Source: Sarcophilus harrisii (taxonomy: Eukaryota; Chordata; Mammalia; Dasyuromorphia; Dasyuridae). From it: a DNA stretch of 64,000 nucleotides. Positions 20,150-32,989 of the stretch are shown in pieces (the first letter of the stretch is position 1; each line of letters begins with the position of its first letter). The translations under genes and the position numbers were made by a program. The DNA is taken from assembly GCF_902635505.1 (NCBI RefSeq), contig NC_045430.1, positions 275,446,681 to 275,510,680 of the forward strand. Direction: 5' to 3'. A model generated the notes under the pieces. That model did not search any database. It was not told where the DNA came from and saw nothing but the letters and a program-made list of their open reading frames with translations.

Positions 20150-21584
20150 ACAGCACATGGGGATGATCCTTATCCTGTGTGATGATGACCTCGGATGAAA
20201 TGCAACCATTTGTGATGTCAACAAAGGAGATCATTATAGCTTTATTCATTGCCAGGGAGCATTTGATAGCTAGTGATTATTAGCTGTGACATGTATGTTA
20301 TGGGCCAGACCCCACATCTGGCTCTTTCCATCCATCCTCACTTTGATGACTGAGTAAGAATTCCAATTATACAAACAAAAACAACACAAAACAACTTTAC
20401 TAACAGAATTACTGTGGCTTCTAAACACATCAACATGAATGAGTTGTCACCAGTGAAGACTAATGAATCATGACTTTCTTATTAGTTATAAATCACCAAC
20501 ACTGAAAACTGTTGCAAATTATCTTAATTTCTCTCTCTTTAAAAAATTACATCCAAAAGTAAGCAAAAATGTGTGTGGTGGTTTAAATGGGAAATGACAT
20601 TAATTGCTACCTTACTGAGGGGTTCAAATTTCTGTGTCTGCTTAGAAAGCAAAATAACATGGCTGGTAACTGTAAGGTTCATTTGAGTCTTAGTCACCGA
20701 CACCCAAAAGTATTAGTAAAAGGAACTCCAAATTTGGGAACCATCGGTAACATATAAATAGCACATCAGCTGGCTAGCTTTGTAGAGGAACATGGTATTA
20801 ATAAGGGGTGAAAAACTCCATTTATACCTAAAACTGCAGAAGTACGACATAATGAATATAGGCTGAAAGTACACCAAACGGATGTATTTTTGCTGCGGAA
20901 AGAAGCCACCAAATGAATGAGATTGTTATTTTAGAGTATAAAGTTGTATCTCCTACCACTCGCTCACCTCCAGTTGAAAACGTGGAAAGGACAGGATCTT
21001 GTGAATATCTTTGCTTGCATTTCTCAGTTAGGCCTATTAACACTTGATATAATAAATCCTGGTGATAGTTGCCTTAAAAAAAAAAAAGGACATTTAAGAG
21101 ACATCAGGAAAGTAAAGTAATTAGAATTATGCCTCACAGAACCTGTTGACAGGGAAATGGTGCTATGACAAGGTGTGAAATCCCAAGCCAGGGGCCCTTA
21201 ATAGTTGTAATTAGCACACACACATTTATATAGAAAAATCTCCAAAGAAATTCATGTGGCTTTTAATTGTGTTTGAAAGCTTCAGAAGTTTAGCAGCTGG
21301 AGGTCTGGATTTAGGTCTTAAGGTCTTGAGGTCTTCTCTGGTTGTTCCTACCAGCAACTTTTGCCCTTTTGAGGGGAAAAAAGCCAACACATGGTAGTTA
21401 TTTGAAAATTCTGCTTATTTGAGTGCCAATTAACCAGAGCTTTAAAGTATATTTATTCTCAAGGATTTACATAATAGGGAAAACAATCTCTTCCTTCAGT
21501 AGAAAATAATCTGCCCTTTAAAATGTTAGAAGAGATTAGTTGTTTTATGCTTTATATACTATATTGGAATATTGGGCCCACTCA
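20150..21584. other. Intergenic AT-rich unique DNA, no gene seen
   Basis: There is little recognisable repeat content besides an A-run at about 21076-21087. No exon-like frame was seen. Possible non-coding conservation cannot be judged here. Confidence 0.5.
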
Positions 21585-21710
21585 GTACAATTCAACAAAG
21601 TTTTATTAAGGCCCAACTATATGGGAAGTATTGTAGCACGGCTCTGGGGATTATAAAGGCAAAGATGAAGCCATCCCTGACCTCCAAGACTGGGCGTTCC
21701 TTCTGGGTCT
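21585..21710 (+). repeat. Old repeat head (same unassigned family as 11540)
   Basis: 'caacaaagttttattaaggc' and 'gggattataaaggcaaagat', with 'catccctgacctccaag'. Confidence 0.5.
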
Positions 21711-22280
21711 GAAATTCTTTGAAATCTTGCATTTGACATCATCCATAGAGCCCAAAATTATCCCCCCACTTCAGGACAAGTAAGAGATGGCAAGATCCGA
21801 ATGCTGTCTAAAGTTGGAGGAGATGGGAGGGGCAACAGAAAACCAACTGAAATCCTTTCTGCCATATTGGTTCCACGACTCCAGTCGCAGAGAATGTGCA
21901 AGTCTATTTTTATAGACAAATGAACACTAATTGTTCTTCTCTCTGTGTGTGTATAATATCTTGACACAAAGGTGTCACCTTTGAAAGCTACCCTTGCAAT
22001 TTCAGCAGCTGAAGTGACTTCAAGATCTTCCCTTGTAATTTAGGAATGAGGCCATAAGGTAGAAGTAGAAGCTGTTCTATTTATACTAATTCGGGCTCAT
22101 CTCAGGGGCTAGAAATTGGCACAGGTTTCCAAACCACAAATTTACAAAAATACAACGTCCATTAAGATAACAGAATTATTAACAAAATGTATTTTAAAAA
22201 AGCAATTTTTACAACAGATTTTAAAAATCCTTAAAAAAAAAAAAAACCCACAACACTTTCATTCATTTTTCTAGCTGAAC

Positions 22281-22282
<2 letters not shown>

Positions 22283-22315
<33 letters not shown>

Positions 22316-22445
22316 AGGCAATTGGGGTTAAGTGACTTGCCCAGGGTCACACAGCCAGGAAGTGTTAAGTGTCTGAGACTAGATTTGAACTCAGGTCCTC
22401 CTAACTTCAGGCCTGGTGCTCTATCCACTGTCACCTTGCTGTCCT
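22283..22445 (-). mobile_element. tRNA-derived marsupial-type SINE, antisense
   Basis: A run of about 30 T (the reverse-strand tail) is followed by 'ggggttaagtgacttgccca', 'gatttgaactcaggtcctcc' and 'tctatccactgtcaccttgc'. It is the same family as 12188-12335 in reverse. Confidence 0.88.
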
Positions 22446-22860
22446 AAATATCTTTTTTAAGTCAGGAAATTACAATCTTAGTCCTTCAATGGAAGGAAAG
22501 TTTTCCTTTCAGTCCCTCAGGATTCACCTCAGCATTAACATCACACACTCCTCCAGGGACTTGATCAGTTTTCCGGTTCCTCTTTTCCAAATACTCTTCC
22601 TGACTGTTCTGCTTTGGCCAGATGGGAATTAAGTCTCCTTGTGGGCCAAAAAATACCAGCTCTCTCCAATATTTCTTTGGTTCTCCCTCTTTTTAGGCAT
22701 CTTCTCAAATTATATTATATACATATAATATTCTCATATTATATTAATTATATTTTTCTCCATCTATAATATTCAGAGAGGGTGGGACTTTGTATTCATC
22801 AATTCACTGAACTTCCAGACTAAGTGGATTGCAAATATTCTCCTCCTTTGTTCTTAAAAA
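22446..22860. other. Intergenic, no gene seen
   Basis: AT-rich sequence with a (TATA)n patch at about 22705-22755. Confidence 0.4.
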
Positions 22861-22861
22861 A

Positions 22862-23060
22862 CTCCAATGAATTCAACAAATATTTATCAAGTCTGGACTT
22901 GAAAGACATAAATAAACAGTGCTGGTTGGCCCAAGGAGCTTCCCTTCTGCTTTGGGGAGGAGGGCAGCATGCATAAAGATGAATAGTAGGAAGAAGAAAT
23001 GCACAGTCACCTGAGGAGCATCAAGTGGGAACATCAGGAAAGGCCTTGGCACGAGGTAGT
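22862..23060 (+). repeat. Old interspersed repeat head
   Basis: 'caacaaatatttatcaagtc' and 'ggcccaaggagcttcccttc' match the unassigned family at 18545. Confidence 0.45.
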
Positions 23061-23489
23061 ACACGAACTGAGCTTGGAAAAAACTTTGGGATTTCACGAG
23101 GTAAACCCAAGGGAGAGAGTGGGTCTGGAGGGGGATTTAAAGAAAAATATCTAAGTTTTATTTCAGGGTTTTTTTTAACCACAATAATTTCTGAAAAGCT
23201 CCTCTTTCCTAAACAAACAAACAAAAACAAATCCCTCCTTTGTAACAAGGATATCAAAAGCACCAGGCACAGTAGTGCTACCTGACAATGAACGTATTTT
23301 ATGATCATGGTCGCCCAGCCCCTCTATTAAGAGGAAGGAATAATAACAATTTCATTTATATATAGCATCGACTCTTCTCCAAGTACGGAGTGCCATGTTT
23401 GGTTTTTCATTTTCTTGCATCTTGATTTCCTTTTAGTCACCTTTGCACTGATATTGCTAAAATCATTATGCATAGTCTTCTTCTGGCCT

Positions 23490-23715
23490 AGCAGTACCTG
23501 GCTGGCATAGTAGTAGAGCAATGCACCTGGATTCAGGACGTTCTGAGTTCAAAGTCAGCCTTGGGCACATTGCTTAATCTCAGTTTCCTCATCTGTAAAA
23601 TGGGCATAATAAGAACCTCCCTCCCATGTTTGTGGAGACAATCAAATGAGAAACTATTTGGAAAGTACTTGACACCTAGTAGGAGCTATATAAATGCTAG
23701 CCATTATCATTCTTT
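23490..23715 (+). repeat. MIR SINE
   Basis: 'tctcagtttcctcatctgta' and 'aaatgggcataataa' followed by 'ctatataaatgctagccatt'. It is nearly full length. Confidence 0.85.
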
Positions 23716-23884
23716 TTCTCTGCATTGGTTTTTCCAATTTCTCTATTTTCCTCTAAATTTTTCATATTTGTCTTTTCTTACTACACATTGTATTTATTTG
23801 CCCTGGTTTCTTCAGCAGTCCCCAGTCAATGGACACCTGTTTGGCTACCAGAAAGAATTCTACTATGAATATTGGGGGTGTTCA

Positions 23885-24205
23885 CGTTGCATTATCTGGG
23901 CCCCAAGTCTAGAATGCTCTTCCTTCTCACCCCGATCTTAGAATTCCTGGCTTCTTTCAAGACAAATGTGACCTTCAGCAGGAGGCATTTCCCAGTCTTC
24001 CCCAATACTTCTTCTCCTTGAAGGTGACCTTGTATCTACTCTGTAGAGAGATACAAAATCTCCCTGGAGTTGTACATGTTGCCTCTTCCATTAAAATGTT
24101 AGCCCCCTGAGGACTCGTAGGAACTGTTTCTGCCTTCAAATCCCATTATTTAGTACAGCGCTTGGTAAACAATAAGCACTTAATAAATGCTTGTGGATGA
24201 ACTGA
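23885..24205 (+). mobile_element. L2 LINE 3' end
   Basis: 'ctagaatgctcttccttctc', 'ttaaaatgttagccccctga' and 'ataagcacttaataaatgct' are successive landmarks of the L2 3' end. Confidence 0.8.
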
Positions 24206-24779
24206 TTTCTGTATTGGGATATATTATACTCCTATAATTCTGTTTCTGTCTTGGGGTCTATGCCGAGTGGTAGGATCAGTGGATCAAAGGGCCTAAATAG
24301 TTCACTTTTCTGGCATAATGTGGAAGATTTTCCCAGGTTTTGTCTCTCACTCATTTGTCAAATTGACCATTAGGGACTCAATTTTTAGAGACTTTTTGTT
24401 CTATATTGAAAAATGCTCTGAGATGATTAACTCTTTTTTTTTTTTTTAAATGGCTGCTGTCTTGATCAACTTTGCTGTTAATATCAGGAAACCAAGACAA
24501 ATTGGGCGTCACAGTATTGAAGGCAGCCAAGGTGGGAGTGAGCCCACACTTATTTGGGACAAGAATATTTGCAGTATATGTCTTCAAAAACCACATTATG
24601 CCATTCTCCAAGATTCTACCTTGTATTTATGTAAGTAAAAAGACTTAGAATTGTGAATATAATATTCTATTAGGCCCTGAATGTTATGATCAAATACTAT
24701 ATTAATGTCCCATTTTGATGTACAATTAATTACATCATGAAAAAGGAGACTTTTAACATTATTCTTTTATACTATAAGG

Positions 24780-24965
24780 ATCTCTAGAGAAGCTGCATCT
24801 TGTAGATAATAGAACATAAAACTTGAAGTCACTCAAATTTGGGTTTGGGTCTTGCCTTTGGCACATGCAGCCTGAATTATTTTGAACAAATCACAACTTC
24901 TCAGTGAAATATCTCCCTGCAACCCTCCATAAATTACAGTTCAAGCAGAAGGCTGTGAACCTATA
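24780..24965 (+). repeat. Diverged MIR
   Basis: 'actcaaatttgggtttgggt' and 'gaacaaatcacaacttctca' hold MIR order, but the identity is low. Confidence 0.4.
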
Positions 24966-25164
24966 TATTTGTATCAATTACCCCCATATATGAACAAAGT
25001 ATGGGGAAGGTTTCCAATGTTAATCTTCCCAAGTCCACTCTTTTCCAAGCTGAAAATCCCAGTTCCTTCCTGTGGAACCATCTTGAGGAACTTTGCCCTC
25101 TGAGGTGAATATTCTCTGGTGTTTTCCATTGAAACAATATCCTTATAGTATTATTCTATAAGAA

Positions 25165-26605
25165 ATGATAAACAGGCTGATCTCAGAAAAGCCTGGAAAG
25201 ACTTGTGTGAACTGATGCTGAACGATGTGAGCAGAACCAGGAGAACATTGTACACAGCAACAAGAAGATTACGTGATGATCAGCTGTGATGGACTTGGCT
25301 CTTTACAGCAATGCAGTGACGATTCCAATAGACTTGGGAATTGAAAATGCCATTTGCAGGCAGACAGAAGTGGAGAATGACTGCAAAGGAAGTGTAGAGG
25401 GCCGGAACTCTGGAGAAGTCTACTTGAAACAAGGATACTTACAACAAGGTGTTAACTCAGTGGAACTGATGAGATGGTTGTTCTCTAGTTCCCATCTATA
25501 CTTAGTGCTTAGCGTAGTGATGTCACGGTTCTCCAGTTCCCATCTATACTTAGTGCTTAGCGTGGTGATGTCACGGTTCTCCAGTTCACATATTCAGTAT
25601 GATGTAATGATGTAACTGTAATAGGGCATTGAAACTGGGGACAGTCAGACTCGGGGGAGATTGCTTGAGACTGGCAGACTGTCTGACTGCTGGAGGAGAC
25701 TGGGTCAGACTACGTTATGGGCCAAAACTTGAAACAAGGTGCTAAGTCAGTGGAATTGATAGAGACAATGGTTGTTTAGCCAGGTGCTTAACAGTTCTCT
25801 GGTTCAGTACATGTACTTAGTACTTAATAGAGTTCCACAAGATTCACACTTTTAAGAGAGCATGTATAAGGAGGAGCCTCAGCCAGGATTCAGTCGGGGA
25901 GATTCAGAAGCCGGAGAAGGCAGGCGGGAGCTCAAGCTCTCAGAGCCAAGGCCAGACTGAAAGGCCTCCAGAAAGCTGCTCAGCCCCAAGAAGGAGATAT
26001 AAAGGCTCTGGACTATGAGAAAGCTAACGGGGCCCCAGGAAAGGAGACAAGACTTGGAAAGAGACAATAAAGGATTTGGAATGTGATCCCTGGCTGCACT
26101 TGTGGTGATTACTGAACTGAAACGAAGGCTGCTCCCAGAGACCCCAAGAAAACCCCAACAAGAAAATATTACATTTTAGAGAGAAGATTACAAGACTATG
26201 ACAAACACAGACTGTGTAAGAGACAATAAAGACTTTGGATTCTATTCTTATCCATTCTCATGGTGTCCATCCTGCTGAGACCAAGGCCTTTCCGGAGGAT
26301 CTCCCAAAAGCTAGCCTGGATATTACATCAAAGCAGAGCATTTTTACTTTTTTTGTTTATTTTCCCTTCCTCATGGTTTTTTTTCCCCTTTTTGGGCCAA
26401 TTTTTCTCTTACAAGATAACAAATGTGGAGTTATGTTTAAAGGAGTTGTACATCTTTAACTTATATGAGATTGTTTACTGTCTTAGGGAGGGGAGAGGTA
26501 AAGGAAGGAGGGAGAAAATGTTGGAGCACAAAGTCTTACAAAAATGAATATTACAAACTACTTTTATATGTATTGGAGAAAATAAAATACTATTGAGAAA
26601 AAAAG
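25165..26605 (+). mobile_element. L1 3' end interrupted by an LTR
   Basis: L1 words occur before the LTR ('gaactgatgctgaacgatgt', 'gcagaaccaggagaacattg' at about 25210-25250) and after it ('aaacaatatttttactt'-like region from about 26330, then an A-rich end near 26600). The stretch at 26161-26330 is less clear and repeats the motif 'agagacaataaag' found near the LTR end, so a second LTR fragment is possible. Confidence 0.7.
25393..26160 (+). mobile_element. Solo LTR of an endogenous retrovirus (fossil)
   Basis: The segment is about 768 bp, begins TGTAGAGG and ends CCCAACA, with no retroviral genes beside it. It carries an AATAAA-type signal near 26067 and, near 25483-25578, a 48-bp unit present twice with a partial third copy. 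No clear target duplication was seen by eye. I read it as an old recombined relic; the family was not assigned. Confidence 0.6.
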
Positions 26606-26689
26606 AACCAATGACCAGCAGATCTAATTCTGTGAAGGACTTCCCTGATTGTTTCCTAACTTAAGGCTCTCTATACCAATAAATAAATA

Positions 26690-28160
26690 CTAATAAGTAA
26701 AAACTAAAAAAAAAAAATGGGGGGCGTGGGGTGGGGGAAAAGAAACAACATTCTTCCTACCATGTTTACCCAAACCTGAGTACCGCGCAGCAGATGGCAA
26801 ACCAGAGCAGGATACGGGGCAGGGCCTGTGCTCTCCATCTCTGGATGACCCCCTTCTCTTTATGTAGACAAAGAGCCCATTGGCTTTTCTGATTGCCTTA
26901 TCATACCTGGGGACAGATATGCCCCACATTCACAGGCTGGTTCCTACACTGGCTGGTTCTTAGACTTTACTAAAAGCTGGAACCACTTTTTTGGCTTTTA
27001 GACTTGGTTTTTCATCCAGAGTAGGGACAACTGGTAACTTATAGTGTTTGAGACTTGCTCGGGGTGTGAAGAGGTTGAGTGACTTGCGTCCAGAGTCTCC
27101 TAGTCCCTGTGTGAGAGAAGGGGGACTTGAAGTCAAGTTTTCCCAAGACAAACTCTGGCCTTGCTGCGGCAAGCTGCCCCCCTCCCCTGACTTTTCCACA
27201 GGAGCTGCTTCCTCGTCTCCTACTTGTGAGGTCGGTTTTCAAAAGTCCAAGGGTGAGATGCAGTTGACATTCAATCCCATGGGGTTTAATTTTATTAAAG
27301 TCAATCCAATGTTCTCACCTGTCAAGCCCTTTTTGGATCCGGGCTGCCTGTCATCCTGCCTCTTGATTGGCCAGGATTTCATTTGGGGCCCACATGGTAA
27401 CAAAAGGATAGAAAGTGCAATCCACAGTCCTAATTGAAGGTAATGAGTTTCGAGCTGCCCTAATTGCATTAAGCAATGGAAAGAGCCCGGTCTGGCTGAG
27501 AGGCGGAGGCACAAAGCGGAGCCTCAGCCTGACTGCTGATGAGCCGGGTGGCTCAAGCCTCAGTTTCTTCCTCTGTAGAGGATTACAAGCGGAATGAGAA
27601 CGGCCGGATTATCCACCCCCGATTTATTGGGTTGACCAAAAGGAACACAGGCTGCCAGGCCCTGCGAAAGCCACAAGGCGGGATTTGGAAAACAGTCATT
27701 TTGTGAGAACAACAATCATGTGAAAAACCCCAACTGGGGGAGCAGGGAGAACCTGCAAATTCAGGTTCAAGGGGCTAAAGTTGGCCCAAAGCACTCAGCT
27801 TCCAGTGGGACAAATCCCTACCCCAAACTCTTGGCAGGAGGCACTGAGATGGGACCCGTTGGCATCACCGATCTGCATCTGCTTCCCTTGGGTTACAGAA
27901 GATCATGGGTCACCGCGAAATCAGACATCTGGCCCAAACCCCGCTCCCTCTGCCCAGCTCTCATTCACTTATAGGCATTATTACACTTGGGCTAGACTGA
28001 AGGGAGCTCTGAGGAAATGACTGGGGCAGGGCGTGCACCACCCCATATCTCTGACCCTCCCAATGTTACCTCTGTTGGGGATGGTCGTGACCTGAGAAAA
28101 GAATAGGAAAGTGTGACAACCGGGGCTGTGGGAGGCAGGGCCTAATTTGTCGGTGAGCCC
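26690..28160. other. Intergenic, mostly unique; MIR piece at 27470-27590
   Basis: A MIR-like segment ('gcaatggaaagagcccggtc', 'cctcagtttcttcctctgta') lies at about 27470-27590. A short homeobox-like stretch 'ctaattgcattaagcaatgg' is at 27461. No gene was found. Confidence 0.5.
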
Positions 28161-28514
28161 TAGGGTGTGGCACAATGGAGTCGGGGGGGGGGGATGATGC
28201 CATTGTGCAGATGTCAGAGCAGCTGCCCTCACCCGGTGGCTTGTTGGACTCCGAGCTCGCCTCCTTTGCCTGGCATCCCTGGCTCATGCTACCCCTTCTC
28301 TCAGCAGGGCGGCCATGGGAAGGGGGGAAGAGAAACTCCTCTCTGTTCCAACTTCTCTCCTCCCCCACAGGATGAAGGGCTCTGATAGCCTGACTTGGGG
28401 TGATCCCCAAATCTTGCTTCAGTTTTTTAGGTACCTCAAGTCCCACCATTTTGGTTCTCTAAAGACCTACAAAGGCATACCTTGTGTACCTCAAGACCCC
28501 ACACATATGGAGTG

Positions 28515-28920
28515 AGGGAGTGTGTGTGTGTGTGAAAGAGAGAGAGACAGAGACAGAGAGGTAGAGACAGTGAGAGACAGAAAGGGAAAGACAGATAGAC
28601 AGAGACAGAGAAAGAAAAAAAGAGACTGACAGAAACAAAAAGAGACAGACAGGCAGAGGCAAAGAGACAGAAAGACAAAAAGACAGTGACAGAGAGATAG
28701 AGAGACAGAGTCAAAGACCGAGAAATAATAGAGATTAAAGAGAAGATAGAGACAAAGAAAGAGAGACGGAGACAGAAGGATAGAATCAGAGACAGAAATA
28801 ATAGAGATAAATGAGACAAAGACAGACAGAGGCAGAGACATAAGGATAGAATCAGAGACATAGAAATTATCTCTCATTTATCTCTATTGAGACAGAAATA
28901 AACAGAAAGAGAGAGATAAT
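28515..28920. repeat. (GAGACA)n/(GATAGA)n purine-rich simple repeat
   Basis: It starts with a (GT)n run and continues as GAGACAGA-type units. Minus-strand frames rich in Ser/Leu/Cys/Val are artefacts. Confidence 0.92.
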
Positions 28921-29299
28921 CATATTTCTTACAAGGTTGAAGGGAAGAAAAACTGAAGGAGAAGGGCCAGAGCAAGGGCCCTCTTGGGCTGCTGTCCCGG
29001 GGGCTGGCTACAAAGTCTGAAAGAATCCCAGGCTCCAGACCATGTGAGCTGCTGCCACTCCGACCTCCAGGGCTAACGCCTGCAGCGCAGGAAAGGAAGT
29101 GATGAGCTGCTGCTGCTGCTGCTGGCCAGCCCGGGAACACCAGGGCCGAGCCCACAGCCACCAGTGGTCACCAGCTGTCTCTCGTGTGTCAGGCTCCGGA
29201 GAAATGGCGACTTTCTCCTGAGGGAGCTTGCTCCTGCCATGGGCCCCACCTTGGACATAAGGAAACTTGATCTGTGGCAGAGGGAAATGAGGTCAAGGA

Positions 29300-29425
29300 C
29301 ATAGGCTGATGAAAGGGCAAGGGCCAAGTCGCTTTATTCTTCTGGGTCTCAGTTTCCTCATTTGTGGAATGAGCACATTGGTCGATGGGACCCCAAGTTC
29401 CTTCCAGATCTAAATCTCTGAGCCT
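29300..29425 (+). repeat. MIR fragment
   Basis: 'tctcagtttcctcatttgtg' and 'gaatgagcacattgg' followed by 'ccttccagatctaaatctctg'. Confidence 0.7.
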
Positions 29426-29929
29426 TCGAGCTCTACTATTGGACAAAGGATCATGGAACACTTGGCCTGGGAGGATCTCTGGGAGTCATCCAAAGCAAAT
29501 CTCTCAGGCTAGAAGTGGAGAAAATAAGGTTTGGATGGGGAAGTCATGGATCCAAAGAGTCATTTAAAAAAATCAGAAGGGAGGCAGGATTTGAACCCAG
29601 TTCCTATAATCCACATCTGGGACTTCTTTAGACATGTCAGAATCTTTTGCCTGCCAACCAAGAGCCCATCATATTGAAAGTTCTTAGAACCCAGGGTAGG
29701 CAGCAAGGTCTCAAAGATGGCATCTGGGAGGTTGGTGGGTAACAGAAGCAGGCTTTCAGTCTGTTCCTTACATGCCCATTTTCCTGCAGCAACAGGAAGA
29801 ACTTTGGGTCTATGGTCACCTCTTGGGAAACAGTTCATCCAGTTCCTCATCAGTTCTAGTTGCCTGGAAGAGACATCCTTATTTAGATTCTTTTAGGATT
29901 TGTATTTGTACATGGCTAGGTCTTGCCCT

Positions 29930-30130
29930 CTGGCCATGAGGCATAATGAAAAAAAGCCCTGATGTTGGAATCAGATGTCCTGGGTTCCAATCCTGCCTCT
30001 GATGTTGACTGCCTTGTCACCCTGGGTACATCCCTTCTTTTTGGACCTCATTTTCCTCACCAGTCAAGTGAAGGGATTAGATTCGATGGCCCCCAAGAGC
30101 CCTCCTAGCTTGAGCTTTATGAGTCCATGA
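29930..30130 (+). repeat. MIR SINE
   Basis: 'gatgttggaatcagatgtcc', 'tgggttccaatcctgcctct' and 'cctcattttcctcaccagtc' appear in MIR order. Confidence 0.8.
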
Positions 30131-31185
30131 GGGAGAGAACATTTTCAGCTGGAGCTGGGGATATTGAGGAAAGTTTTTTTTTAGTGAATGGGCCCTCTGA
30201 GCCTTGAAAGAAACAGGGAAGAGTGTGAGAAGTATTCACAAAGCTCCCAATTCTCTTACCTCAAGGGTTGTCCTTTGTATCTTCCCCCACCCCCAGCTCC
30301 CATCATTCTTCCCTTCCCCAGCCCAAAATCCAGCCACCATCTTGGAGCTGGGAGAGCTGGAGTATGGGAGCTGACAAGCTGGAAAAGGGGCCACAATCCC
30401 ATGATGTCGGCAGAGACGTGGTGTTCTTGGCAGCCAACGTGGAACACGGCATGCATTTTTTCCCATAGAAACACTGTTCTGCTGGATGCTGAGGGTCCCT
30501 GGGCACGACCACTTGTGTTACGGGTTACACGGGCATTCGCTGGGCAGCTTGGGAACCATGCAGACCATTGTTTCTATGGGAAAATGTTTATCAAGTTCCA
30601 AACAACTGACCTAACACGCTAACTTTTGGATCGCAACCCATTTGTAATTAAGCCAGAGACGGAGGAATAAGGAAGCTTTGTCTGAAAGGCCAAACAAAAG
30701 GATTTGGTGACTCGTTAACCCAGGTACCATTTGAGAAGACAGCTGTGGCTCTGACCACCAGTGTGCCTCTCAGCCCCTTTGGCTCGGCGTAAAGAGGGAG
30801 AAAAATCGCATTAGCCTCGGAATCCTGCGTGTCCTGCAGCATTGCTGGGAAAGCAGCAGGTACCACTCCACACGTCATTTGCTGGCCTGGGCCTCCAGTT
30901 CCCTCTGCCCACTTCTCAGCCCACACTCTCCCGCTGTCAGTTTTAAGTTGCCACCCATAAGTTTGCTTTTGGGGACTTCTAAGCCCCAAGGCTCCCCCAA
31001 GGGTTTCCTTCACCTCAGCTGCAGCTCACTCCCAGATGCCAATCTCTGAGGTGTGCTGAGAGGCTCTAGGGTATAGCTTGGGGTGAAGGGTTGCCATCCC
31101 CCGTGGAAGGGAGGACCAGGGTCTCACAGCTGGGAAGGCACAATCCCAGACCTGCGCCAGCTGAGGGTCCCCTGCCTACATCAGC
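30131..31185. other. Intergenic unique DNA, no gene seen
   Basis: There is no clear repeat. The part at 30640-30870 has an evolutionarily constrained look (aattaagccag, balanced composition) but no reading frame that resembles a known exon. Confidence 0.4.
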
Positions 31186-31189
31186 TGTT

Positions 31190-31690
31190 TTCTGTCTCAC
31201 TCATTCATCCACTAAGCCAGAAAGCCTACTACGTGCCAGACCCTGGGCGTAAGCACTGGAGAAATAAGGGAAAATATGGTTTTTTGCCCTAAAGGAGCCT
31301 GGCCTGATGGGGAGACAATGTGTCGACAACTGGGTACAGACAAAGTAAAAGCAGCACAAATCAGAGGGCAGACGCTGGAAATCCCCTGGGATTGGGACGG
31401 ACTCCTGGGGAAGGTGGGAGCTTGGCTGGAATCTGGGGGAACAATGGGGGAGTCAAGAGGCAAAGAGGAGAAGGGAGAGAATCCCAAGTGTGGCCGGTGC
31501 TCAGGTGGAGAAGAGGGTCAGATGGGAGGAAAGACAAGGAAGCCAGAGGCTGGGGGTCACCCAGTGGAGGTGGAGCAGAGGAGGAGAGGCCTGAAGAAGA
31601 TGGGAGGGGTCAGGGGAAGGGGGTGAGGGAGGGGATTTGTAAAGAACTTGCAGAACCAAATGGGATTTACATTTGATTCTGAAGGTGATG
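31190..31690 (+). repeat. Ancient interspersed repeat, unassigned family
   Basis: 'ctactacgtgccagaccctg' and 'aaaggagcctggcctgatgg' lead into a GGAGG-rich body and 'tttgattctgaaggtgatgg'. Confidence 0.55.
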
Positions 31691-31732
31691 GGGAAACATC
31701 AGAATTTAGTGATTGGACGGACCCATGTGTGT

Positions 31733-32372
31733 GAAAATGTCGGTAGCAGCCCTTTCTGTAGAGGTAAGAAACTGGAACCTGAGTGGCTGCCCATCCCTGG
31801 GAGAATGGATGAATTAGTTCTGGCATATGAACGTTATGGTATATGATTTATCTGTAAGGAACGACCAGCAGGAGGATTTCAGAGAGTCCTGGAGAGACTT
31901 ATGGGAACTGATGCTGAGGGAAATGAGCAGGAGCAGGAGATAATTGTACATGGCAGCAAGAAGATTATATGATCATCAGTTCTGATCATGTGACTCTTCT
32001 CAACAATGAGACAATTCAAGCCAGTTCCAATTGTCTAGTGATGAAGAGAGCCTTCTGCACCCGGAGAGAGGACTTTGGGAACTGAGTGTAGACCACAACT
32101 TAGCATTCTCACTCTTTTTTTGTTGTTTGCTCGGTTTTTCTTCTCTTGCTCATTTTACCCTCTTTTGGATCTGATTTGCTTGCGCAGTGTGATATTTGTG
32201 GAAATATGGAGAAGAACTGCATACATTGAACACATTTTGGATTACTTGTTTGGGGACGGGTTGGGGCAAAGGGAGGAAGAAAAAAATTTGGAACCCAAGG
32301 TTTTGCAAGGGTGAATGTTGAAAAATATCCATATATATGTTTTGAAAATAAAAAGCTTCAATAAAAAAATAG
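31733..32372 (+). mobile_element. L1 LINE 3' end (5'-truncated), best-preserved copy
   Basis: It runs from the ORF2 C-terminal region ('gtagcagccctttctgtaga', 'gcccatccctgggagaatgg') through the 3' UTR ('ccaattgtctagtgatgaag') to the terminus 'aaaataaaaagcttcaataa'. It is the standard dead-on-arrival truncated insertion. Confidence 0.88.
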
Positions 32373-32384
32373 AATGTATTGATT

Positions 32385-32535
32385 AGACATGGTTTAGTGG
32401 AGACATGGTTTAGGGGATAGAGAGCCTCAAGGCCAAGGGAACCTGGGTTCAGAATCTGCCCCTGACAAACACTGACTGGCTATCCAATCTTGACTGTCCC
32501 AGGGTTCTCTTAAGCCTCTGAGTTACTGGGGTGTC
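32385..32535 (+). repeat. MIR fragment
   Basis: 'gggaacctgggttcagaatc' is followed by 'actggctatccaatcttgac'. Confidence 0.5.
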
Positions 32536-32989
32536 AGCTCGCACTGGTAGAGGGAGTTGACCCTCTTTAAGTACAATCTAGGACCCAGACCCAGCCTTCC
32601 TCTGTGTCAGGCAAAAATGACCCAGGGCCTGCCTCCAGGGAGCTTACATTCTGTTCTATTCTCCCTGGTCTGGGCCTTAACATTAGCTCAGCTCTTTGGT
32701 CTTGGTCAGAGCTGCCCCGATTCTGCTGGGCTGCGGTGCCAGTGAAAACGCCGGTGTGGGGAGATGTCAACCACGTGGGCAAGGCTGAGAATTCCTGCCA
32801 CGTGGGATACTTGCCACTGATACCAATCTTTGAAATTGTGCATGGAAGTTAGAAGCAAGTTCTTGAATTGTTTCCTTCCCTTCTCCCAAGGACCCTGAAG
32901 GTACCTTCCAGACCAAGGCCCCCTTTCCCTCTTCCCCAACCTTACAAATGAGGAAGTCAAGACTCGGGGTCAGGAACCAATCATTGAGC

